A model generated the notes under the pieces. That model searched no databases and had not been told where the DNA came from. It was given only the letters and a program-made list of their open reading frames with translations. DNA of 64,000 bases from Hetaerina americana. Its lineage: Eukaryota > Arthropoda > Insecta > Odonata > Calopterygidae. This document shows positions 26,995-36,859 of the stretch, piece by piece. Position numbers and translations under genes: made by a program. The stretch's first letter is position 1. Every line of letters starts with the position of its first letter. The stretch lies in contig JAKTNV010000009.1 in NCBI GenBank assembly GCA_022747635.1, positions 64,621,677 through 64,685,676 of the forward strand. The letters run 5' to 3'.

Positions 26995-27200
26995 GGTAAT
27001 AAATAACAGGAGGGAGAGAGGAAAGTGGGATGGGAGAACTGGGAAAATATGTATTCCGAGGAGGGCAAGCCAGGGAGGAAGGAGACGAGCCACGGGAGGG
27101 AAGTGGAAGACTGAAGGGAGAATATAGATTGCCCTTTGACGAATACGTCACCGACAGGTTTTTGTCAGTGGTTTTTTCCTCCCGGTGACGTCATTGGCGG
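26995..27200. promoter_or_regulatory. possible regulatory block: purine-rich stretch plus CRE and CCAAT words
   Basis: About 27005-27120 is GGGA/GGAG-rich on the + strand. Just beyond, 27186-27193 reads TGACGTCA, a full cAMP-response element. It overlaps ATTGG at 27193-27197, an inverted CCAAT box. The combination is typical of animal promoters, but no transcription start or first exon could be identified. A similar arrangement occurs at 56549-56683. Confidence 0.35.
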
Positions 27201-27844
27201 AGAAAATATTTTTTTCTCTTCTTTCTGGTCCTCCCCCTTCAGTGTTTTGAATCCACAAATTCTTTGTTCGCCACGTTATGTCAGCCCGATATCTTGCCGT
27301 GCGACCGTCTTTTTTTTTATTTCATATTTCGACCATGGGAGCTCCAACGTATGTTGAAGTTTTCCATGGGAAGAAAGAATGATGGATAGGAAACCAGATT
27401 CGGAGTTTTGAGTGAAGGTAGATGTTGGATATGGGGAAGCTCAGAAAAACAGGAGAAATCGTAAAGAGTAGGTCGCTACTGATCAAATGAACGTGACCTC
27501 GGTGCGCTCATGACAGCTACATGATGAGATGATGGGCAAAGGACTTCATTACCTGCAGTTCCCACATGTCTTAATAAGGCCTTAAGGTTTTCTTTTAAAC
27601 AGCTCAGAATTAAAAACACTTCAATGGTGAATTATAATATCATTTTACTGAAGAAAATACTTGGCATGGTGAATATTTTATTACTCTTAGGCAACGTTGC
27701 AATTGTATTAAATACATCGGGTAAGGTAGGATAAGATATTTCACGGCTAAAAAATTTGAAAGACTCTTCTTGTAATTTTTATCGCACATACAATTTCGTT
27801 GTTTCAGGCGTAACTTTACGAAATCTACTAATATTGAAGTTAAA
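27201..27844. other. unique sequence, no gene seen
   Basis: Short open frame at 27136-27357 without recognisable motifs; nothing else. Confidence 0.45.
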
Positions 27845-27924
27845 CAAAAATACTTAGTTATTCCTCACAATATTTATTCAGAAATGACCTGGTAAATATT
27901 GTGGGAAATAACTAAGTATTTGTG
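27845..27924. ncRNA. 80-base hairpin, miRNA-precursor-like or tiny MITE
   Basis: Arms 27845-27876 and 27893-27924 pair over about 32 positions with three mismatches. The loop is 16 bases (27877-27892). Size and pairing fit an animal pre-miRNA, but a short inverted-repeat transposon remnant would look the same. No mature miRNA is recognised. The arms are AT-rich (core word TACTTAGTTATT), which lowers specificity. Confidence 0.35.
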
Positions 27925-30849
27925 TATATTCTATTCAATCAATATATACAAGTTAAATCACGGGAATTGCTTATTTCTCTTATACGATTCCAAATAATTG
28001 CAAATAAAAAGTAACGCAGAAAGTATGAAAACTTCTACAAGGGAATCAGCCTGAGAATAAAGATAATTCTTGAGAAGGTAAAACTAGAGATATTTCAGTT
28101 CTTATTTTTGTTCATACCTGAACTGATATTGCTGCGCACAGTTCGATAACTTAGGATTACTTCTATTGGCAATTTAACGTTTTTCCTGAAAGTAAAATGG
28201 AAATGCCCATTGAGCAAAATCTAGATGCTAGTTGGTTTTCAGAACGGTGAACGCTCAAAAGGTGAAATGCATTTCAATATGCCTGTATAATGCCAATTCT
28301 TCCCAATAATTATCTCTGCATGAAAAGTACCTCATTGTGTCAAATATCTGTGCGACAATATGCCATACAAGGCACGTACTAGAACACCATACCTAAGATT
28401 GCCTTCTAAACGCTAATAAAGATGATTTTGTTCCCTCTGCGCGTGTGCAAGAGCAGGGACGAAAACACGAAATGATTTCCAATATACATCCATTAGAAAT
28501 TTTGACACTTGGGCGCACATTAACGATGGCAAAGTTTTGTGAACGCTTTATTTTCATGGTATGGGATTTTCAATGGGGACAAAAGGCAGCCTGCAACCCA
28601 CATTCCGGCATACGCTCATGGAGGGATCAAATTGATCCCCATGAACCACTTACGTAAAATAGCGATATATCTATAATCTAGTGGTCTGTGACGGCTCTCC
28701 ACGGAGTAGTACCCAAATGATGAAGGGTCACAAGAGGAAATTACACTTTCACCTCCCATTGTCATGCATGCATCTGAAATCTAAACAGTGTCCAAGTGAC
28801 GCCCCCACCCGTCGTAATGTCAAGGCTAGGTTTGGACCCAAGGGTGATCTGATGATTGCATTAAATTTAGTTGTAGTTTTAATCGAATTACTGTCAGCAA
28901 AAACTATAATTTTTATGGATACATATGTTAAAAATTGTATTTTAGATTATCATTCACTATTTCACTTAATCTAAAGTTGAAAAACTGATATTGAGTCTAA
29001 TTAGTCTCAACTATAAAGCAAGACAACAAGCCAGTGTGTCCAGTCTTTAGGTGTATAAGAAAATGTTTGACTGTCTATGTAGTAGTAGTACCCAGACTTC
29101 GACGAAACTGGCCAAATGTGTTAATGGTGGATTTCAGTAGTGCAGCAAGGAAAAGTGAAAAAAGCGCATACTAGCGCCTCAATAAATTTATTGTAATGTC
29201 GAAAAATAAAAGCGTCAGGAATTAAACGTCGGAATAAAAAAAACACGATAGCGATGTACGCATGGATAGAGAAAGGGGATGATGGTCTGAGAAGTGGTGG
29301 GGCTCGCGTCGGGAGAGGGCTAATAAAAAACGAGCGATCGATATTGCTACATTCAGCTCGGGACGTTTTGGACCCCCGTGTGGTCCTAATTAAAATGCCC
29401 TCTCTGCTTAGCTAAGCGTGACCGATTTAACGATTGGAATTTATCAAGCGAAGGGTTGCTCATCGTATTTAATAACATTTGCTCGGCTTGTGCTTACTTT
29501 GTACCGTTGCCTCTTCGCAAAGGGCATTCAAGGCCGGCCAAACTATTTAAACCATGATATTGAATGTGATATGACAGCACAGAGTGAACATCCGAGCGCA
29601 TGCGCGCCAATAATTGCATTAAATTTTTCCCAATTGCAAATACCATCCTTTTTGTAAACGAAGTCCCAGAATGCGCCACATAAACGTTTTTCTTATATTG
29701 TAAGGTAGTTTCGGCAATGCATACTGCCAATAATGTATGAATGTATCTGATCAATATTTGTTCTACATAGTATAAATGATCACTTTGGTAAAGTACATTA
29801 ATTATTAGAAGTTTTACATTCTTCATAAACGTGTTCTCCAATCTTCATTTGTCTTCAACTCTACTGTATGAAGTATAAACCATTACTTAAACACATATTT
29901 TCCGAACCAAAAAGAAGGTATACGAAATTGATTAATGCCGGTCATTAATCGCAGTTCTAATAGAATAAAGTATTAATATAATATTGATTTCCAAAGAGTT
30001 TCTGAAGTATAGAACGGACTAACCTTTCGAATAACTTTGCCGACACCTAAGGACCCGATGCCAAGGAGTCTATGATGAAGCCCATCACTACATTGAATAT
30101 AACGTGAATCTGACTGTGAACATTTGAATATATTAAAGTTTTGCATTACATTAAAGTACGTATGTTTTAAATTACATTAAAGTATGAATTCAAATCAGAG
30201 ATTTTTAGGCCTAAGATGAGTAGAAATATATAAAAAATTAATCTTAAAGATTTAATTAATTAAAGGAGGAAATTCTTTGTAGGTAAAGCATTCAAAAGGA
30301 CACTAGGATGGAATATGATAATACATAACGAAAAAATCGACGAACTTCGTCGCCAATTTGTGGATATTCTGAATACTTGATATAAATAACCATATTTTCC
30401 TTGAGTAGGTGGCTTTTATTTGGAAGGTTAATGGTGAAGGATTTATTTTTAGTGGGAATGGACATAATGAGAATATTTTACTCCATTGATCATAATATAT
30501 GATTGTAGAGCAAATTGTTCAGCTGAATTTATCTATCCGTGCCAATTTGATCCATCCAATTTATTCTCTTAACATTTTCTAAAGCAAACTGACTAGACTG
30601 ATCGAAGGGCAGCCTTATCGGAAAAGAGTTTCTCACACATTTCTGACATTTATGTATAAACAATACGGATCAAATCGACTTCCGTGTTCTGCCAGGATTT
30701 TTTTTGTTTCTTTTTTTTTTTGATTTCTCTACCGTTATCGTTCACCTTGAGCAAATGGGTAACATAAAATTAGAATCTGAATAAAATCTATTCCGCTAAA
30801 CATACAAGTCTCTCCCATATTTTTTCATTACTATTACTTTTAACTCATA
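27925..30849. other. unique sequence, no supported gene
   Basis: Open frames at 28445-28657, 28681-28974 and 29494-29841 are short and without known motifs. About 29240-29660 is somewhat GC-richer. No repeat family from elsewhere in the window is found here. Confidence 0.45.
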
Positions 30850-31125
30850 TGGAGGCAGGAAAAGTGGCTGAAGGGGGTATTGACCGGCAGCGGGATGTTG
30901 AAGACTGTAATTGAGGGGAGAATGTTAGGCAAACGAGGAAAGGGAAGGAACAGGATAGGGATGTTGGACGGGATGAAGGGAGGAAGGAAGTACTCAGAGC
31001 TGAAGAGGGACCTGATGTAGAGTAGGATGTTGTGTTTTGCTAGGGGTCACAAATTATTTAATTAGTAATTACGTCCATCCAAAAACCTACCTTAACCGGT
31101 AGATTGCCTAAATAATAAATTACTT
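30850..31125 (+). pseudogene. LINE 3' end: last 52 codons of a reverse-transcriptase ORF plus 3' UTR
   Basis: An uninterrupted frame from 30862 to the TAG at 31018-31020 reads KWLKGVLTGSGMLKTVIEGR, then MLGKRGKGRNRIGMLDGMKG and GRKYSELKRDLM. This is the C-terminal tail typical of arthropod LINE proteins and corresponds to the decayed tail at 3960-4070. It is 5'-truncated, as is usual for incomplete target-primed insertion. The 3' UTR ends with TACCTTAACCGGTAGATTGCC and AATAATAAATT, and is shared with 32531-32620 on the other strand and, weakly, with 4150-4190. It cannot make a functional enzyme. Confidence 0.82.
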
Positions 31126-32040
31126 TTAACATGCTCTTGAGGACACAATGGCCATTCATTTGCGCAACAGATTAACTTTACAGCAATAATTTAGGGTCAA
31201 TAAATTACACTGTGAGCCATCTTCGAGTATTTTTCTCCGAATTTAAAAAATGTGCATGCTTGAAAAAATATACACAGACATTATGAGATACAGTCATTAT
31301 AGTAATCATTAGAGAAGGGGGCTGCATTTGAAGAACTCTGATTCCCTACGAGCGATTTTAATATTCGTAAATGGCACACGTGTCATTAGTACTATCACTT
31401 TCGATATCCTGTTCGGAGTCATCGACGCGACCAAATTGGAAAATATGTGAACAATCATTTTAATGACACTCAATAGTTTAACCTTACTCTGAGAGGCCTC
31501 CGAGTGCCTGCAAGACAGTGAGTACCAACAAAACGAACTTTTTTCACCATTCCCCAACTCACGATGGGCGAGGTAGTGTGTCTACATATTTTTTGGGAGT
31601 GGTAGAAAAGGATTAATAACCAATCGCATGTCAAATACTTCCGCCATTACCAGGTTAAAGATAATATAAATCCTCTTGCCTGCCAGAATCTCTGCTGCCC
31701 CGTCAATCAAATACTCTCACGCAATCACCCACCACGGATCCGGCATTCAGTACTCCCTTAGTAGTCACGTGTGGCACCGAAGGCAATCGGAAAAGGGCAC
31801 TGGAAATGAATGCGTTTCCATACTTTGCTCTTCCCGTCGAAGCTATAAATAGTTTCATTCAAAGTTCTTATTCCTACCCGAATTCTCGCAAACATTCCTC
31901 TTTTTCCCCCACCCTTCTTTCAACGAGGGCTTTCGTGCGTTCTGTGGGCTGGCGTGACTCACGTCATTTGTCCGAAAACCGACCTCAGATAATCCACGGG
32001 GTGTATTTATTTTCGAACGGCGTTTAAATACGGCTTATCG
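31126..32040. other. unique sequence, no gene seen
   Basis: About 31680-32030 is GC-richer and contains GTGACTCACGTCATTTG near 31950, a half CRE. No coding region is supported. Confidence 0.4.
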
Positions 32041-32530
32041 TACGAAAATCATGGTCTGAACCCTTCCCCTTCTCCTCCTTCCCCTGCCTTCCCCACCCGT
32101 CGCCCTCGCCCCTCCAGTCCAAACTCCTTACGGGCCAGTCCTCTTCGCGCCCTCTGTCTTCACTCCTCATTTCCTCCAGGTTGCGCCGGCTTCTTCAATA
32201 CGTACTACTCGGGAGGGTGCCCGGGAAGTTAGCGGAAACAAATGGAAAACGGGGAGCGATGGCGTCCATTTGAAATGTAAAAAGAAAACAGCCTAAAGAG
32301 TGCTGTATTACGATTTTCTTCCGTTTCCCTGCTCGAACGCTCCTCCCCTTCTCCCTTTCCGCCCCTTTCCCTTCTGCTCCGATCTGAAATCGATATTGTT
32401 GGGGAAGGAGTTGGATAAACCGTTCAGGAAAACGACGCAGAATCGCCGTCTTCACGATGAATGAGTAGAAAAAAATTGGGCCGATTTCATAAATAGTCTC
32501 TCTCCGTCTCTTTCTCTCTCTCTACATATA
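32041..32530. other. pyrimidine-rich, GC-richer block
   Basis: About 32055-32185 is CCTTCC/CTCC-rich on the + strand and 32330-32375 repeats the bias. The minus-strand open frame at 32195-32455 follows from this composition. It may be regulatory; no gene is recognised. Confidence 0.4.
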
Positions 32531-32620
32531 TTTATTATTAGGTAATCTACCGGTTAAGGTACGTTTTTGGATGAACACAGCTACTAAATAAATATTTTGT
32601 GACTCCTAACAAAACTCTAC
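32531..32620 (-). mobile_element. LINE 3' UTR fragment (minus strand)
   Basis: The reverse complement reads GAGTCACAAAATATTTATTT and then ACCTTAACCGGTAGATTACC, followed by an AATAATAAAT tail. This matches the 3' UTR of the LINE copy at 31040-31120. It is a severely 5'-truncated insertion, bordered on its 5' side by a (TA)n tract. Confidence 0.75.
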
Positions 32621-32646
32621 ATATATATATATATATATATACATAC

Positions 32647-32677
<31 letters not shown>

Positions 32678-32725
32678 CATATATACATATATATACACAC
32701 ACAAACAAATATATATAGTACATTA
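32621..32725. repeat. (TA)n microsatellite, interrupted by CA units
   Basis: TATATA and ACATATAT units in alternation, with a short ACACACAA part near 32695-32705. Open frames read from it are tyrosine/isoleucine runs and not genes. Confidence 0.9.
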
Positions 32726-32840
32726 CACAGTAACAAACAATATAGAAACACAAAAAAAGGAACACTCACACGTTATTTCTTGATAATTTCGACGGAATTC
32801 TACTCCGTCTTCATTGGAAGAGAGAGAAGTAATGAATAAG
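32726..32840. repeat. short dispersed repeat, family D copy 1 (between TA tracts)
   Basis: This segment lies between two TA tracts. It holds CACTCACACGTTATTTCTTG and then a stem word ACGGAATTCTACTCCGT, followed by CTTCAT and AGAAGTAATGA. The same order occurs at 40970-41050, and in a more diverged form at 36655-36745. All copies adjoin (TA)n. No protein is encoded; the element class is unknown. Confidence 0.65.
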
Positions 32841-32842
32841 TC

Positions 32843-32845
<3 letters not shown>

Positions 32846-32923
<78 letters not shown>

Positions 32924-32944
32924 TGTACATATATATAGAAAAAC

Positions 32945-33009
<65 letters not shown>

Positions 33010-33050
33010 TTAACATATATATCTATATATATATACACACACAATTATAC
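32846..33050. repeat. compound (TA)n-(GT)n-(TA)n microsatellite
   Basis: (TA)n from 32846 to 32890, then (GT)n to about 32921, a short gap AGAAAAACATT, then (TA)n again from about 32948 to 33035 with CACACA at the end. Confidence 0.93.
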
Positions 33051-33059
33051 GCGTATATA

Positions 33060-33735
33060 TGAAATTTTCCTGCTGCTGCTCTTCTCTAACACTACTTCTG
33101 TCTTCATAAACCCAGCTCCCAAAATTCAATGACGTAACAGGACTTCCCGGAAAAATACGTCATCATCGACAATTTCTTTTAACAGTTGTGATGGTTTCAC
33201 TTCAATCAACTTAGAAGAGAATCCGATTCCGCTTCCGAGTGGATGAGATTGACTTCAAACGTCAAAACGGTCTCACTTTCATTCGGATGACGAGGACTGA
33301 AATTGCGACCGCCGCCTTAATAATTCGGGATTCAATTACTACCTTATTTATGGCCTCTAGAGAACTAATCTTGATCCATTCGTTCGCCTCCTCATTCGCA
33401 TTTTTACACGATAAGGGATTTAAATCCTTTCGCGTGACCACCACTTTGAAAAGGACCAAATGAGTGCCATAGAACTCATAACTGCGCCAAGTATGGCGGT
33501 AATTAATGGTCAATGAACAATCAGAAACTCGAAACGGTGAATCTTCTCTTGGTACCAGTAGAATGATCATCAGAGTTATAATTATGAAAGTCATTCTGGA
33601 ATGGGTATTCCGGAAATATCAGCCTTGTCAATGGCCTGCGGTATAGAAGCACATGTGTATGGTGACTAGATGGATTAACCGTGGATTCTACCTTGACTAA
33701 CCGCTTAACGATCATAGGGTCCTTACCGACCCACG
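33060..33735. other. unique sequence between microsatellites, no gene seen
   Basis: Open frames at 33239-33463 and 33262-33594 overlap on opposite strands and carry no recognisable motifs. Confidence 0.45.
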
Positions 33736-33814
33736 TATATATATATTTATAATTATATATATATATACGAATATATATATATATAAATATATATATGTAT
33801 ATATATATACCTAC

Positions 33815-33849
<35 letters not shown>
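33736..33849. repeat. (TA)n microsatellite, interrupted
   Basis: Mostly TATATA with AAATAT, GTATAT and CCTACAT interruptions. It leads directly into the left arm of the large inverted repeat. Confidence 0.9.
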
Positions 33850-34193
33850 CTCATGTATACAGAAACATATATAAGGAAAAGGGATAGGAACACGTATAAA
33901 GGACGAACACAATAGAGGTGGGGAAGGCGGAATCGAACGGATCACAAGAGTAAAAAAATTTCCTCAACCGGGACTCGAACACCGGATCTTTCCACTTGCC
34001 GGGCGGATGCTCTTAACCACTTGAGCTATCGAGGACATGTAATTTACCCTGAGATCCGTGGCTCTTATATGTCGCCAAGCGCCCCGATTCTTTAGCCAAG
34101 AGATGGCGTCAGGGGGCTGTTTCACCCACCAAAGGAGAAATAGACAATACACAAGAGGAAAGGATAGTGGTTAGAATTCATACAACATCATAC
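33848..34193 (-). mobile_element. tRNA-like repeat, family E, left arm of large inverted repeat
   Basis: This is a 346-bp unit whose reverse complement is at 34360-34705 with only about six differences. On the minus strand it contains a tRNA-like block of about 72 bases (about 33962-34035). That block has GATAGCTCAAGTGGTTAAG as A-box/D-arm, a five-pair anticodon-type stem around CCGGCAA, GTGTTCGAGTCCC as B-box/T-arm, and 5' CCTCGAT pairing with 3' GTTGAGG as an acceptor-like stem. The T-stem is imperfect and the loop has C where T33 is expected, so it is a tRNA pseudogene or SINE head rather than a working tRNA. Confidence 0.8.
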
Positions 34194-34359
34194 AGGAAAA
34201 GAACAGTGCGTTTCGTGGCACGCATAGCCAGAAGAAAGAGATGAGCCACATTGGCCAAATACACATTCAAACACGAAATCCCGCCAAACGGCGAATAAAT
34301 ACTCATATATACAGAAACATATATAAGCAACATGTAATGTAACATCATATATAAAACAT
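34194..34359. other. spacer of the large inverted repeat, with a third partial family E copy
   Basis: About 34258-34326 repeats the outer end of the unit (CGCCAAACGGCGAATAAATA followed by CTCATATATACAGAAACATA) in the left-arm orientation. The same words occur reversed at 34680-34740. The rest (34195-34255) is unmatched sequence. Confidence 0.7.
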
Positions 34360-34950
<591 letters not shown>

Positions 34951-36271
34951 CAGGGTTCGTCCGGAAAATAAGTGTACTGAGCTCAAGAAAAAAAATGTAT
35001 TACACTTTTACATATCTTAAGCTAATATTCCTCAAAATAGGACCCTTGTGAGTCGATACACTTGTTCCAGCGGCGTTCCCATTCCTGGAACGCTCCCGCG
35101 AAGGCATCATCGGGAACCTCTCGAAGACACGTCGTTACGGCCTCTTTGACGGCGTCCAAAGTCCCGTATCGCGTTCCTTTCAAACTCCTCTTTATCTTCG
35201 GGAACAGAAAGAAGTCCGGTGGTGCCAAGTCCGGGCTGTAGGGCGGGTGCGGCAGCGTTGCCACGCCGTGCTTGGCCAAGAAGTCCGACACGACAAGCGC
35301 GGTGTGAGACGGCGCATTGTCGTGATGCAGCCGCCAGATGTTTTTGATCGCTGGCCGGACGCGGGCGACTCGTTTTCGAAGCCTGTCGAGCACTTGGACG
35401 TAAAATGCAGCATTTACAGTTTCTCGTTCAGGCACAAATTCGTAGTGGACGACTCCCCTTTTGTCAAAGACAATGAGCATCGCCTTGATCCGAGATTTGC
35501 TCATGCGAGCTTCCTTTTGACGGGGTGATGATGGGGTGTGCCACTCCGCACTTTGTCTCTTCGACTCCGGGTCGTACTCAAAGATCCACGTCTCGTCACC
35601 CGAAACAACGTTCTCTAAAAAATGTGGATCATTTTTGCAATGATCCGCAAGTTGTGTCGCGATTTCCAAACGATTGAGTCTTTGATCATCACTGAGCACT
35701 TTCGGCACCAACTTTGCACAAATTTTTCGCATCTGTAATTGGTGCCTAATAATCTCGTGCACTATTGTTTTTGGCACATTACACTGCTCTGCTAACATCC
35801 GAACACTAAGACGACGATCAGAGTTCAGTACATCGCGAACTTTTCGCACATTTTCGTCGGTGAGTGTCGTTGATGGGCGTCCAGGCCGTGGTTCGTCGTC
35901 GACCTCTTCTCTGCCCTCCACGAACATCTTGTGCCACCGAAAGATCATGTTTCTGGACATGGCTGGCTCCCCGTAAGCCTGGTTAATCATACCGACAGTT
36001 TCGGTAGACGATTTCCCAAGCTTTACCGCAAATTTGATGGAATAACGCTGCTCCAAAAACTTCGGCATCGCGTTCCGTGACGTGGGTCGAGCGTGGAGGT
36101 TCGCGTTAACAGAGCTCCTCACTACACCACAGCTCAGAGCCGTCTGCCTTTTTCAGCGTCGCTTGCCAACATACCCCCCCCCAATCGCAGCCCGTCAGAG
36201 CGGTGCTGGGCGCGCCTGGAGCGGCGGGAAAAAATCAGTAGTCAGTACACTTATTTTCCGGACGAACCCTG
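34951..36271 (-). mobile_element. complete mariner transposon, 1321 bp
   Basis: The two ends are perfect 30-bp inverted repeats (34951-34980 and 36242-36271), beginning CAGGGTTCGTCCGG. They are flanked on both sides by TA (34949-34950 and 36272-36273), the target duplication of Tc1/mariner elements. Length is in the usual 1.3-kb range for mariner. The transposase runs on the minus strand and its frame is uninterrupted. Perfect ends plus an open frame suggest a recent insertion; activity is not shown by sequence alone. Confidence 0.95.
35022..36068 (-). CDS. mariner transposase (DD34D), uninterrupted
   Basis: This is the DNA-cutting and joining enzyme of the mariner element. The frame is open to 36122 (366 residues). 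I prefer the ATG at 36068, giving 348 residues, because [13 protein letters not shown] is the normal mariner-type start and 348 fits the family length. Counting from the longer form, residues about 25-125 hold the two helix-turn-helix domains that bind the inverted ends, with GRPS at 81-84 between them. The linker motif that is usually WVPHxL is LVPKVL here (138-143), a change at a position that normally contacts the catalytic domain. The catalytic triad is D176 (SGDETW), D268 (HHDNAPSH) and D303 (LAPPDFFLF), with 34 residues between the last two, which defines mariner. The stop is 71 bases inside the left end. No frameshift or stop interrupts it. Confidence 0.93.
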   Translation of the reverse strand: MPKFLEQRYSIKFAVKLGKSSTETVGMINQAYGEPAMSRNMIFRWHKMFVEGREEVDDEPRPGRPSTTLTDENVRKVRDVLNSDRRLSVRMLAEQCNVPKTIVHEIIRHQLQMRKICAKLVPKVLSDDQRLNRLEIATQLADHCKNDPHFLENVVSGDETWIFEYDPESKRQSAEWHTPSSPRQKEARMSKSRIKAMLIVFDKRGVVHYEFVPERETVNAAFYVQVLDRLRKRVARVRPAIKNIWRLHHDNAPSHTALVVSDFLAKHGVATLPHPPYSPDLAPPDFFLFPKIKRSLKGTRYGTLDAVKEAVTTCLREVPDDAFAGAFQEWERRWNKCIDSQGSYFEEY

Positions 36272-36282
36272 TATATATATAT

Positions 36283-36507
36283 GTGACCGGAGGGTCCCGG
36301 GTTCGATTCCCGGGCACTCTGGACACCTGCAGCTCCACCCAAGATTTTTCGGGTACCAGATCTTCCTGGGAAACCATAACCGGCGTAGGGAAAGGCACTG
36401 GCCCCCCTACCCTGATGTGTGAATTTCACACGCCGTCGGGCTTAGTACTGGGTGGACTCAACCATCAGCTACCAAACCGACCTTCGGGTTGATTACTGTG
36501 TTTATGG
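36283..36507 (+). mobile_element. SINE family A, copy 3 (5'-truncated)
   Basis: It begins within the tRNA-like head at GTGACCGGAGGGTCCCGGG, keeps the B box GGGTTCGATTCCC (36299-36311) and the whole body, and ends with ACCGACCTTCGGGTTGATT and GTTTATGG. It starts about ten bases beyond the mariner right end, inside the remnant of the same (TA)n tract, so TA-rich DNA was a repeated landing site here. Confidence 0.88.
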
Positions 36508-36539
36508 TTTACATATATGTTTGTGTGTGTGCGTACGTG

Positions 36540-36554
36540 AGTGTATATATGTAA

Positions 36555-36616
<62 letters not shown>
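36540..36616. repeat. (TA)n microsatellite
   Basis: Nearly pure (TA)n of about 60 bases, preceded by TGTGTGTGTGCG and TGTATATATG words at 36521-36550. Confidence 0.93.
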
Positions 36617-36620
<4 letters not shown>

Positions 36621-36758
36621 AGAGATGTAGATTTTTAGAATATAGAGACACAAAGAAAGGACACTCACAATTTGTTATTTGACGTTTCGACAGCACGGCT
36701 GTCGTCTTCAGAATCAACAAAATTAACATTTCAACAGAATTAAAAATCTACATCTGTG

Positions 36759-36760
<2 letters not shown>
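36617..36760. repeat. dispersed repeat family D, copy 2, with hammerhead-like core
   Basis: The segment between two TA tracts is framed by AGATGTAGATTTTTA and its inverted form TAAAAATCTACATCT (about 36622-36636 and 36741-36755). On the minus strand it reads CTGAAGAC (36711 to 36704), a perfect six-pair stem CGACAG/CTGTCG with a five-base loop, then GAAAC (36688 to 36684). This resembles the hammerhead core CUGANGA-stem-GAAA, with one extra base. The block TCACAATTTGTTATTTG corresponds to TCACACGTTATTTCTTG of the copies at 32.8 and 41.0 kb. Confidence 0.6.
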
Positions 36761-36762
<2 letters not shown>

Positions 36763-36805
<43 letters not shown>

Positions 36806-36851
36806 TTATTTATTTATTTATTTATTCATTTATTTTATTTATTTATTTACA
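36763..36851. repeat. (TA)n plus (TTTA)n microsatellite
   Basis: (TA)n to about 36800, then TTTA units to about 36850. Confidence 0.92.
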
Positions 36852-36859
36852 TGTATACT

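Noticed and set aside
35192..35528. Open frames overlapping the mariner transposase on both strands.
   Set aside because: They are shadows of the transposase in other frames, which alone has the mariner motifs.
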